Notes under the pieces: model-generated
What the model was told of the DNA's origin: nothing
Seen by the model: only the letters and a program-made list of their open reading frames with translations
The model's database searches: none
Part shown: positions 1-5,547 of the stretch, piece after piece
Layout: every line of letters begins with the position of its first letter
Numbering within the stretch: position 1 is the stretch's first letter
Made by a program: the position numbers and the translations under genes
Source of the DNA: Brumimicrobium sp964346075
GTDB taxonomy: Bacteria; Bacteroidota; Bacteroidia; Flavobacteriales_D; Crocinitomicaceae
Length of the DNA: 12,087 nt
Direction of reading: 5' to 3'
Assembly (NCBI GenBank): GCA_964346075.1
Contig: CAYFTH010000096.1
Location: forward strand, 1 to 12,087

Positions 1-19
1 AAATGAGCGAATAAATCAC

Positions 20-37
20 TGTTTACAAATATAAACA
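20..37. repeat. GTTTA/TAAAC inverted repeat upstream of the XRE gene (candidate operator)
   Basis: TGTTTACAAATATAAACA is a near-perfect 18-bp dyad: 7 of its 9 base pairs are complementary. It lies about 100 bp before the XRE start codon. It shares the GTTTAC half-site with other elements in this leader (GTTACA at 44-49, GTTTAC at 96-101 and at 153-158 inside the gene). An operator for the adjacent XRE protein is the natural inference, but binding is unproven. Confidence 0.45.
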
Positions 38-55
38 CTTTTGGTTACAACGAAA

Positions 56-67
56 TTACATAAGTAA
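56..67. repeat. TTACATAAGTAA dyad, copy 1 (candidate operator)
   Basis: A 12-bp inverted repeat (TTAC-ATAA-GTAA, 5 of 6 pairs matching) lies 20 bp upstream of the putative -33 box of the XRE gene. Near-identical copies occur only at 1761-1772 and 1846-1857, upstream of mnmA. The match to copy 2 extends into the flanking AATAT. A role as a regulator-binding site is inferred. Confidence 0.5.
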
Positions 68-87
68 ATATTTAACGTACGAATCCA

Positions 88-118
88 TTTGTGAAGTTTA
101 CATTAATACATTAACTTG
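88..118 (+). promoter_or_regulatory. Putative promoter of the XRE gene
   Basis: TTTG at 88-91, a 20-bp spacer, then TAACTTG at 112-118. The second box resembles the Bacteroidota -7 box TAnnTTTG but is one T short. The start codon is 18 bp further on. Within it lie two direct copies of ACATTAA (100-106 and 108-114), a possible regulatory element. The imperfect -7 box keeps confidence modest. Confidence 0.35.
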
Positions 119-136
119 CACCCAAATTAAATACAA

Positions 137-532
137 ATGTCAATTAAAGCACGTTTACAACTGGTGATGAAGATGAATAATCTTTCAAATGCAGCATTTG
201 CTGATAAGATTGGCGTACAACGTTCCAGTATATCCCATGTTATAGCCGGGCGTAATCGTCCGAGTCTTGATTTTTTAGAAAAAACATTGAAAGCTTTTCC
301 CCGCGTTGATGCCCATTGGTTGATAACAGGTGAACAAAGTAAGTTAAAGCCACAGCACGACATTGTTGATACTGAAGTGGAGGCAACACCTGCATCTACA
401 GCTGCAGATACACATACAGAGGACGTTAAGGAACACGATGAGAAAGCAACTGCTAAAGGAAATCAAACCATTGAGAGAATAGTTGTTTTTTACGCGGATG
501 GAACTTATGAAGAGACATTACCTAAGAAATGA
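137..532 (+). CDS. XRE-family helix-turn-helix transcriptional regulator
   Basis: This 131-residue protein is a small DNA-binding regulator. Residues 5-65 form an XRE/Cro-CI helix-turn-helix: the helices lie around 18-37 (AAFADKIGVQRSSISHVIAG), followed by the usual NRPSLDFLEKTLKAFP and HWLITGE segments. Residues 75-108 are a Thr/Ala/Glu/Asp-rich linker, probably disordered. The C-terminal stretch IERIVVFYADGTYEE resembles the short tail common on Bacteroidota XRE proteins and may mediate self-association; that role is inferred. No membrane segment or enzymatic domain is present, so it is not a HipB-like antitoxin with a visible partner. The ATG at 137 is preceded by an AT-rich leader. The 3' end overlaps mnmA by 11 bp tail to tail. 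The repeated dyads in its leader suggest autoregulation. The family call is firm; the target genes are inferred. Confidence 0.9.
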   Translation: MSIKARLQLVMKMNNLSNAAFADKIGVQRSSISHVIAGRNRPSLDFLEKTLKAFPRVDAHWLITGEQSKLKPQHDIVDTEVEATPASTAADTHTEDVKEHDEKATAKGNQTIERIVVFYADGTYEETLPKK

Positions 533-1700
533 TTACACCGGATCCTATAAGCTCCTCGTCCTCGTAAAAAGCACAAAACTGGCCAGGAGTAATACCGCGC
601 TGTAATTCATCAAACAACACATATACGCCGTCAGATTTAGCAATAAGTATCCCTTGCTGGAGGGATTGGCGGTAACGGATCCTGAACGAGTACTTACGTT
701 GTTCTCCTGGTTGAATGACATATTTATCGTTGGTGTATGTAATTGTCGAATGGTCAATTTTTAAAGCTATTCTATTTAAAGCTTTATGTGAAGATTTCTG
801 ACCGGAATAAACAATGTTTTGATTCGTATCTGTATGGATCACAAAAGAGGGGTTGGGGCGCCCGCCAATATGTAATCCTTTACGTTGACCGATGGTGTAA
901 AAATGAGCGCCGCTATGTTCAGATACCTTTATTCCATCACTGGGTTCAAATGAAAAGGGTTTTGCGAGTGCTTCTACGTGATCAACAACATGAGGTAATG
1001 CATGGTAAGTGTTTAGTTGTGAGTGATCTTCAGGGATTTCAATAACGTCTCCTTTTCTGGCGGCTAGTTGCTGTTGTAAAAAGTCGGGTAGGCTGATTTT
1101 ACCGACAAAACACAAACCTTGAGAATCTTTTTTGTCTGCTGTGATTAATCCTTCTTTTCGCGCGATATCCCGTACATCAGATTTCTGAAGGTGACCAATT
1201 GGAAATAGTGCTTTTTGAAGTTGTGCTTGCTGCAATTGACAAAGAAAGTAGGACTGGTCTTTATTGCGGTCTTTACCTGCGAGTAGTAGAACCGATCCGT
1301 CTGCTGCTTTAGCCGTTCGACAATAATGGCCCGTAGCAACGTAATCCGCTCCCAGACTTAATGCCTGGTCCATAAAAACGTCGAATTTGATTTCGCGATT
1401 ACATAGAACGTCAGGGTTGGGGGTACGACCATTTGCGTATTCATCAAACATGTAATCAACGATGCGGGTTTTATATGCTTCACTTAAATCAATGACTTGA
1501 AACGGAATATCTAAACTGTTGGCAATGAGCAATGCATCGTTGGAGTCGTCAATCCAGGGACAATCGTTAGAGAGCGTGACGCTTTCATCGTGCCAGTTTT
1601 TCATAAACAGACCAATCACCTCGTATCCTTCTTCTTTTAAAAGATATGCAGCTACACTGGAATCAACACCTCCCGATAAACCAACAACAACTCGCTTCAT
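522..1700 (-). CDS. mnmA: tRNA-specific 2-thiouridylase MnmA
   Basis: MnmA installs the 2-thio group on wobble uridine 34 of tRNA-Lys, -Glu and -Gln in the cytoplasm, using ATP and sulfur relayed from a cysteine desulfurase. The 392-residue product has the PP-loop SGGVDSS at 9-15, the NPDVLCNREIKF motif with Cys100 (catalytic nucleophile; E. coli Cys102), DSQGLCFVG with Cys197 (partner cysteine; E. coli Cys199), ATGHYCR at 122-128 and GQRKGL at 271-276. It is slightly longer than E. coli MnmA (368 aa). The extra length is mainly an insertion of about 30 residues around 224-257 before the EHSGAHFYTIGQRKG segment, which I recall as usual for Bacteroidota homologues. All key residues are intact. 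The gene is monocistronic and converges on the XRE gene with an 11-bp overlap. Dyads upstream suggest XRE control. Confidence 0.97.
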   Translation of the reverse strand: MKRVVVGLSGGVDSSVAAYLLKEEGYEVIGLFMKNWHDESVTLSNDCPWIDDSNDALLIANSLDIPFQVIDLSEAYKTRIVDYMFDEYANGRTPNPDVLCNREIKFDVFMDQALSLGADYVATGHYCRTAKAADGSVLLLAGKDRNKDQSYFLCQLQQAQLQKALFPIGHLQKSDVRDIARKEGLITADKKDSQGLCFVGKISLPDFLQQQLAARKGDVIEIPEDHSQLNTYHALPHVVDHVEALAKPFSFEPSDGIKVSEHSGAHFYTIGQRKGLHIGGRPNPSFVIHTDTNQNIVYSGQKSSHKALNRIALKIDHSTITYTNDKYVIQPGEQRKYSFRIRYRQSLQQGILIAKSDGVYVLFDELQRGITPGQFCAFYEDEELIGSGVIIS

Positions 1701-1717
1701 AGTTCTTAAATAAGGCG

Positions 1718-1748
1718 CAAAAATAGCGAAGTTTGAAAGAGAAACAAA
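1718..1748 (-). promoter_or_regulatory. mnmA promoter
   Basis: Read on the minus strand: TTTG (1748-1745), exactly 19 bp, then TATTTTTG (1725-1718). This is a perfect match to the Bacteroidota -33/-7 consensus. Transcription would begin near 1714, giving a leader of roughly 14 nt before the ATG at 1700. The nearest TTACATAAGTGA dyad ends its minus-strand face 12 bp upstream of the -33 box. Confidence 0.75.
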
Positions 1749-1760
1749 ACAAAGATAGTG

Positions 1761-1772
1761 TTACATAAGTGA
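1761..1772. repeat. TTACATAAGTGA dyad, copy 2 (candidate operator)
   Basis: It differs from copy 1 at one of 12 positions (GTGA for GTAA), and the following AATAT is also shared. It lies just upstream of the mnmA -33 box, a position typical of an activator site or an upstream repressor site. Confidence 0.5.
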
Positions 1773-1800
1773 ATATATTCGTCCATTAGATAGACGTAAT

Positions 1801-1816
1801 GTTGATATATGTAAAC
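1801..1816. repeat. GTTGATATATGTAAAC dyad (candidate operator)
   Basis: A 16-bp imperfect dyad (6 of 8 pairs) ends in the GTAAAC half-site. Its centre lies 42 bp from the centre of copy 2 and 43 bp from that of copy 3, close to four helical turns each, so all three would face the same side of the DNA. That phasing supports a shared binding protein but does not prove it. Confidence 0.35.
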
Positions 1817-1845
1817 TAAAACGCTGCGTAGACAATTGCAGATAG

Positions 1846-1857
1846 TTACATAAGTAA
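1846..1857. repeat. TTACATAAGTAA dyad, copy 3 (candidate operator)
   Basis: Identical over 12 bp to copy 1 at 56-67. With its flanks it reads GTTACATAAGTAAAC (1845-1859), so it carries GTTAC on one side and GTAAAC on the other. It lies about 130 bp upstream of the inferred mnmA transcription start. Confidence 0.5.
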
Positions 1858-1860
1858 ACA

Positions 1861-2202
1861 AGTGTATTCCGGAATGACTGATCACAGGTTTCCCGATTTC
1901 ATTTTAATGAAGCCTTAAAACCAACTTATCCAGATTAGAAGTAAAAGCTTTTTGTGATAGTAGTCATATAACTATTTGCTTTAACCTGGATTATTCATGC
2001 GTTTTCGTTATGAAAAGTCAAAATGTCAATAGATTTGGGAAGCACAGACATATTTAATGCTCAGAATTGTAACCCACTTTTGGGTATTAAAAATTTCGAG
2101 CACTTCCAAAGGTAGAAGGCAGTTTGGCTTTGAAATAGGAAATTCACGAATAATACGGGTTAAGACAGCTTATCAAAATTAGATTTATTATTTTCGTCCT
2201 GT
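1861..2202. other. Non-coding interval with no confident feature
   Basis: About 340 bp between the dyad cluster and the next gene. It holds a short hairpin (ACCCA-CTTT-TGGGT, 2072-2085), a 41-codon open frame (2057-2182) with no visible domain or translation signal, and a one-mismatch -7-like box (2189-2196) just before the downstream gene. I recognise no RNA gene or mobile-element remnant. Confidence 0.5.
2189..2196 (+). promoter_or_regulatory. Possible -7 box of the secreted-protein gene
   Basis: TATTTTCG matches TAnnTTTG except for one C. It ends 6 bp before the ATG at 2203, which would put transcription start about 3 nt before translation. No convincing TTG lies 19-21 bp upstream, so the call is weak. 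Confidence 0.3.
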
Positions 2203-2928
2203 ATGAAGAAGCGACCGTATCTATTTTTTTTACTTTGTCTCTTGCATGCTGTCTCTGGTCACAGTCAATGCGAAGAGGTTTATTTGTCTGGTCGTGTTTC
2301 AGATACATTAAATAATCAGCGGTTTTATAACCTCATGGTTATTAATTTAACGACACAACAAGGTGTTTTTGGTCAACCGTCGGGAAAGTTTGGTGTGTAT
2401 GTCAATCCTGGAGATGAAATCGCATTTTCGGTAGAGGGTTATGATCGTATTTCGATAATTGTTCCGGAAAGTGACAGCTGTAATATAGATACTAACGTAG
2501 TCTTACCTAATCGCGTGCAGGAAATATCAAGTGTAGAAGTACGTCCGATAAAATCACTGGAAACGATTCGGGAGGAGCGGGAAGAACTGAGCATGCGGGA
2601 AACGCGTACCGTGACAGGGGTAGATGTTCTACAAAGTCCGATAACGGCGCTATATGAACGGTTTAGTCAAAAAGCGCAATCCAAAAGAAAAGTAGCGGAA
2701 ATGGAGCATCAAGACAATATGAATGCCGTGCTCAAGGACTTACTTCGTCTTTATGTTTCCTACGATGTGGTTTATCTCGAGGAGGATGAGTTCGCGTCTT
2801 TTGTTTATTTCCTCAATATCGATGAAGATTTCTTACGTACCGCAACGGACTATCAACTGATCATGTACATCAAAGACAAACTTGAGCATTACAAAACCAT
2901 GAATCCCGAAATTTTCCCGAATCGATAA
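2203..2928 (+). CDS. Secreted protein with carboxypeptidase-regulatory-like N-terminal domain, function unknown
   Basis: The 241-residue product begins with a signal peptide (MKKRPYLFFLLCLLHAVSG), probably cleaved near residues 19-22. The Cys at 23 (HSQC) lacks a lipobox, so a lipoprotein is unlikely. Residues 26-100 look like a CarboxypepD_reg-like beta-sandwich: SGRVSDTLNNQ, then a segment of the type QPSGKFGVYVNPGDEIAFSV, then GYDRISI. This fold is common in Bacteroidota cell-surface proteins. Residues 105-241 are largely helical and charged (RPIKSLETIREEREEL, QKAQSKRKVAEMEHQDN) with no motif I recognise. It is probably periplasmic. It ends 5 bp from the converging RRM gene. No function can be assigned. 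The predicted fold of the N-terminal domain is moderately secure; the gene itself is secure. Confidence 0.8.
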   Translation: MKKRPYLFFLLCLLHAVSGHSQCEEVYLSGRVSDTLNNQRFYNLMVINLTTQQGVFGQPSGKFGVYVNPGDEIAFSVEGYDRISIIVPESDSCNIDTNVVLPNRVQEISSVEVRPIKSLETIREEREELSMRETRTVTGVDVLQSPITALYERFSQKAQSKRKVAEMEHQDNMNAVLKDLLRLYVSYDVVYLEEDEFASFVYFLNIDEDFLRTATDYQLIMYIKDKLEHYKTMNPEIFPNR

Positions 2929-2933
2929 AAGAG

Positions 2934-3320
2934 CTATTCGTCTTTATTGCGTTTTTTGCGCGGACGAAGGACCCGTCTTTTCACAACGTTAGCATCTCTT
3001 ACAACCTTTTTGGGAGCCGCTTTAGTTTGTTCGGAAGGTCGTTCTTTTGTAGAAGTGTTTGTGTTTTTACGGTCACCTTTTGGAGTGGCAATCTTCACAT
3101 CCAGTTTTCGTCCTTTCACTTCGAAACCGTTAAGCGCATCGATGGCGTTGATTGCCTCGGAATTATCTTCCATCTCGATGTAGCCATAACCTTTTGAACG
3201 TTTAGTCTCTTTGTCATACACCACATGGGCATAACTCACTTCGCCAAATTGGGAAAAGGTGGTTTTAAGATCATCTGAGGTAATGCCAAAATCAAGGTTG
3301 GCAATGAAGATATTCGTCAT
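2934..3320 (-). CDS. RRM-domain RNA-binding protein
   Basis: This small cytoplasmic single-RRM protein is of the kind widespread in Bacteroidota and cyanobacteria. It is expected to bind single-stranded RNA and act post-transcriptionally; B. thetaiotaomicron RbpB belongs to the same class. In the 128-residue form, RNP2 is IFIANL (4-9) and RNP1 is KGYGYIEM (43-50), a full consensus match with aromatic residues at the RNA-stacking positions. The RRM covers about 2-80. The rest is a Lys/Arg-rich tail (KKVVRDANVVKRR, RPRKKRNKDE) likely to be disordered and to add non-specific RNA affinity. I chose the ATG at 3320 because the family begins with M-[ST]-N-I-[FY]-[VI] and because the -7 box predicts transcription start near 3343. 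That excludes the in-frame ATG 24 bp upstream at 3344. The target RNAs are unknown. Confidence 0.93.
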   Translation of the reverse strand: MTNIFIANLDFGITSDDLKTTFSQFGEVSYAHVVYDKETKRSKGYGYIEMEDNSEAINAIDALNGFEVKGRKLDVKIATPKGDRKNTNTSTKERPSEQTKAAPKKVVRDANVVKRRVLRPRKKRNKDE

Positions 3321-3346
3321 AATGGTAACTCTATAAAAATACAATA

Positions 3347-3374
3347 CAAAATTAAAGCTTTTGAATTAAACAAA
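3347..3374 (-). promoter_or_regulatory. Promoter of the RRM gene
   Basis: On the minus strand TAATTTTG (3354-3347) fits TAnnTTTG exactly. TTTG at 3374-3371 is the best upstream box, though the 16-bp spacer is shorter than the usual 19 bp. Transcription would begin near 3343, leaving a leader of about 23 nt. The -33 box falls inside the T-rich tail of the preceding terminator. Confidence 0.5.
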
Positions 3375-3415
3375 AGATAAATGAACGCATTTTTTGTGTA
3401 AAAGTGCGTTTATCT
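3361..3415 (-). terminator. Rho-independent terminator of the lytS-lytR-type operon
   Basis: A strong hairpin: ACGCATTTTT (3385-3394) pairs with AAAAGTGCGT (3400-3409; 10 bp, one G-U) around a 5-nt loop. It is extended by AGATAA (3375-3380)/TTATCT (3410-3415) across a 4-nt bulge. In the minus direction the stem is followed by CTTTTGTTTAA, a T-rich release tract; in the plus direction no T tract follows. It lies about 110 nt past the response-regulator stop codon, so the operon mRNA would carry a 3' UTR of that length. Confidence 0.6.
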
Positions 3416-3527
3416 CTGAGGACTGGGTATTGCTATGCCAAAGCCATTAATTTTTGCGACGAGCCCAACGAAAAAAATCAACTTAACAGTTACGGGATCA
3501 AATGCTGAACAGAAACAGGCACGTCGA

Positions 3528-4262
3528 TCAAATGGACATGATTTCTTTAAAACGTATCGCTTGTCTGCGCGATATCTCAATGGATTCTTCTTCACTAATA
3601 AAAACTTTTAATCCTCCATTGAACCAGTTTTCAATACGATCAATCCATTTAAGATTAACAATATATTTACGATTGGCGCGGAAAAAATCTTCGGCACTCA
3701 ACCGTTCTTCTAACGCGTTCAAGCTTCGTAGAATCATGGGATGATCGTTTTTGAAGTAGACTTTTACATAGTTGCCCTGACTTTCAAAATAACGGATTTC
3801 AGACAGGTGCGGGTAATAACATTTCTCACCATCCTTAATAAAGACGCGATCTGCATTCGTTAATTTGCGCTCTTTTCTGCTGTTTTCTACGCGTGATTCA
3901 AATTCTTCCTCCTGTTGAGATGTTAATTTTTCAACTGCCTCTTTGAGTCGTTCGGGTTCAACAGGCTTGAGCAGGTAATCGAGTGCATTCACATTAAAAG
4001 CTTCAATTGCGTGCTCATCATAAGCAGTGACAAAAATAACCTTTGGGATTTCTTCGAGGTGCTTAAGCATTTCAAAGCCGTCCATTTCTGGCATTTGAAT
4101 ATCTAAAAAGATGACATCGGGTTGATGTTCTTTAATGAGTGCAATAGCCTCTTTCGCATTTGCAGCTTCATCAACTACCTCAACATTGTTCGTATGTTCG
4201 TTCAATAAATGCTTGAGTTCGGTTCGCGCAAGCCGTTCGTCATCAATTACCAGTGCTTTCAT
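3528..4262 (-). CDS. LytTR-family response regulator
   Basis: This is the cytoplasmic response regulator of a LytS/LytR-type two-component system, activated by phosphotransfer from the kinase encoded just upstream. In the 244-residue form, residues 1-115 are a receiver domain with the acidic pair D7-D8, phosphoacceptor D54 (FLDIQMPEMDGF), T79 and K99 (LLKPVEPERL). Residues about 136-243 are a LytTR DNA-binding domain (RVFIKDGEKCYY, IRYFESQGNYVKVYF, FFRANRKYIVNLKWI). A Glu-rich linker (116-130) joins them. The start at 4262 gives the canonical MKALVIDDE N-terminus with AAAGAG in reach; an adjacent ATG at 4265 is equally possible. An in-frame ATG at 4287 would add eight or nine non-conserved residues. 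The gene overlaps the kinase by 20 bp, so translational coupling is likely. Its regulon is not visible here. Confidence 0.95.
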   Translation of the reverse strand: MKALVIDDERLARTELKHLLNEHTNNVEVVDEAANAKEAIALIKEHQPDVIFLDIQMPEMDGFEMLKHLEEIPKVIFVTAYDEHAIEAFNVNALDYLLKPVEPERLKEAVEKLTSQQEEEFESRVENSRKERKLTNADRVFIKDGEKCYYPHLSEIRYFESQGNYVKVYFKNDHPMILRSLNALEERLSAEDFFRANRKYIVNLKWIDRIENWFNGGLKVFISEEESIEISRRQAIRFKEIMSI

Positions 4263-5298
4263 CATCTCTTTTTTTCGTTTCCAATTCATTAATCCATACA
4301 GTGGCTACAACAAAGTTATCTTTATTTTTTATGGTAAATCCAGCATTTTTACCGTACTGTAATTCCAATCGTCTTCGCGTATTTTCTATACCCACACCAC
4401 CAGAGTGTTTTTCATTATACTGAGCTCCCGAATTGATCACCTGGAGATAAATTCGGGTTTCTTCGCGAAAAGTTTGTACTATTACCTCACCTCCTTCAGA
4501 TTTCTTAGAAATACCATGTTTAATAGCATTTTCCGTTAACGTTTGAAGAATAAATGGGGGGATAAGCAGTTGAGAACCGAGTTGGTTATCTACGTGATAG
4601 TGCAACCGTTCTTCAAAGCGAATTTTTTCAAGTTTCAGATAAGAGGTAACGAGTTTTAGTTCTTCCTCCAGTGAAATAAACGCTCGTTTACCCAACTGCA
4701 GGGAATCTCTTAATATTTTCGAAAGGGAAGTGGTAGCCGATTTGGCAGTCGAAGGATCTACTTCGATAAGGGCTCGAATACTGTTCAATGAATTGAAAAG
4801 AAAGTGGGGGTTTAATTGATCGCGTAACGTCTTTAGCTCAATCTCGCGATTACTGGCGACGAGTTGCAGATTGTACAACTCTTGTTTTCGCGATTTGCGG
4901 AGCAAATGATACGTTAAATAAACGGCGGACCACAACATAAAAAAGATACTGTAGAGCAGCACATTAACTATTAATTCAACAGGACGGCCTAATGATTCCT
5001 GAAAAAATAGGTAGTTCATGATTCCACTCATCAACAAGAGAATAGCTCCTGCTGAAATGTTCAAAAAGAGCACGCGTGGAATCAGCGGAACCAATTTCAA
5101 ATTGAGCCAGTCCAGACGAATGAGCAAATAGCGCATCCCATGCGTAACGAGAATCAATAAAATGTATAGTTCCAAGAGTCTGTAACGCGTCTCTAAATCA
5201 AATTCATCCTGCATGAAGCTGGTGATAGCTATTAATCCACAAAATACACCCCAACCTGTAAGTTGCGTAATCCAATATATAGGGGACGCCTTGTACAT
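4243..5298 (-). CDS. LytS-type sensor histidine kinase (His_kinase PF06580 family)
   Basis: This inner-membrane sensor kinase of 351 residues has about four N-terminal transmembrane segments (roughly 8-28, 43-60, 72-95, 108-130) and almost no periplasmic domain, so it probably senses a membrane or small-molecule signal. A coiled-coil linker (133-160) leads to the phosphoacceptor motif LRDQLNPHFLFNSLN with His165. The ATPase part follows: the N box LTENAIKHGI with Asn257 and the G box GGVGIENTRRRL (300-311). All residues needed for autophosphorylation appear intact. The start at 5298 gives YWITQLTGWGVF, typical of the family. It is the first gene of the operon and overlaps the response regulator by 20 bp. 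The signal and targets cannot be inferred from the sequence. Confidence 0.94.
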   Translation of the reverse strand: MYKASPIYWITQLTGWGVFCGLIAITSFMQDEFDLETRYRLLELYILLILVTHGMRYLLIRLDWLNLKLVPLIPRVLFLNISAGAILLLMSGIMNYLFFQESLGRPVELIVNVLLYSIFFMLWSAVYLTYHLLRKSRKQELYNLQLVASNREIELKTLRDQLNPHFLFNSLNSIRALIEVDPSTAKSATTSLSKILRDSLQLGKRAFISLEEELKLVTSYLKLEKIRFEERLHYHVDNQLGSQLLIPPFILQTLTENAIKHGISKKSEGGEVIVQTFREETRIYLQVINSGAQYNEKHSGGVGIENTRRRLELQYGKNAGFTIKNKDNFVVATVWINELETKKRDDESTGN

Positions 5299-5302
5299 AG
5301 AA

Positions 5303-5310
5303 CAAAAATA
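5303..5310 (-). promoter_or_regulatory. Putative -7 box of the sensor-kinase operon
   Basis: TATTTTTG on the minus strand matches TAnnTTTG exactly, and only 4 nt separate it from the ATG at 5298, predicting an essentially leaderless mRNA. No TTG lies at the expected upstream distance, so either the promoter relies on an activator or this box is fortuitous. Confidence 0.4.
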
Positions 5311-5512
5311 GAACTTTTGACCTATTGGAGGTTGTTGATGTCTCTATTATTTGGAGGATTTCTTTTCGGTGATTGGTCTCTGAGTATAAACGGATTTGAT
5401 CGATTCTGAATGGAAAGCAAGGATTTCTCCTGTTTGAAATCGGCTGTTCAAAAATATTCGAATGACTAGAGGTTTTGATTATCAGTGAAGCACATCTTGA
5501 GGAACGAATTAC

Positions 5513-5543
5513 TTTGAAAATAATACCCTGGTAAGTATATTTG
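5513..5543 (+). promoter_or_regulatory. marR-type gene promoter, predicted leaderless
   Basis: TTTG (5513-5516), 19-bp spacer, TATATTTG (5536-5543): a perfect Bacteroidota consensus. The -7 box ends only 4 nt before the ATG at 5548, so transcription should start at or within a base or two of the start codon. A TACC-CT-GGTA dyad (5524-5533) fills the spacer. Confidence 0.75.
5524..5533. promoter_or_regulatory. TACCCTGGTA dyad in the MarR promoter spacer (candidate operator core)
   Basis: A 10-bp dyad with 4-bp arms lies exactly between the -33 and -7 boxes. A wider inverted pair, TACTT (5510-5514) and AAGTA (5533-5537), brackets it. Occupation here would block RNA polymerase, as expected for MarR autorepression. 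MarR sites are usually 16-20 bp, so this is a candidate core only. Confidence 0.3.
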
Positions 5544-5547
5544 CGGC

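Noticed and set aside
20..67. Repeated GTTTAC/TTACATAAGTAA elements as a CRISPR array or origin iterons
   Set aside because: Copies are short, differ in sequence, are spread over two intergenic regions with unequal spacing and no spacer-like pattern, and no cas, rep or dnaA gene is present.
305..387. Thr/Ala/Glu-rich linker of the XRE protein as evidence of a frameshifted or fused gene
   Set aside because: The frame is continuous, and such low-complexity linkers before a short conserved tail are normal in this protein type.
743..1045. Plus-strand 100-codon frame within mnmA, and other opposite-strand frames inside the large genes
   Set aside because: They lie antisense to well-conserved coding sequence, lack domains, and are shadows of the real genes.
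2072..2085. Hairpin ACCCA-CTTT-TGGGT as a terminator or RNA element
   Set aside because: The stem is only 5 bp, there is no T tract on either strand, and no gene ends nearby.
2057..2182. A 41-codon open frame (MLRIVTHFWVLK...) in the intergenic region before the secreted-protein gene
   Set aside because: No ribosome-binding site, promoter or recognisable domain, and a length expected by chance in 340 bp of non-coding DNA.
2918..2940. CGAAT...ATTCG pair at the convergent ends of the secreted-protein and RRM genes as a bidirectional terminator
   Set aside because: A 5-bp stem with a 13-nt loop and no T tract; too weak to call.
3321..3344. Upstream in-frame ATG at 3344 as the start of the RRM protein
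   Set aside because: It would add eight residues foreign to the family, and the -7 box predicts transcription starting at about 3343, inside or after that codon.
4263..4289. Upstream in-frame ATG at 4289 as the start of the LytTR regulator
   Set aside because: The added residues (MNWKRKKEM) are not part of a receiver domain; the ATG at 4262 or 4265 gives the canonical N-terminus with a purine-rich site upstream.
5320..5332. ACCT-N5-AGGT dyad upstream of the sensor kinase as an operator
   Set aside because: Four-base arms with no second copy and no resemblance to a LytTR direct-repeat site; expected by chance.
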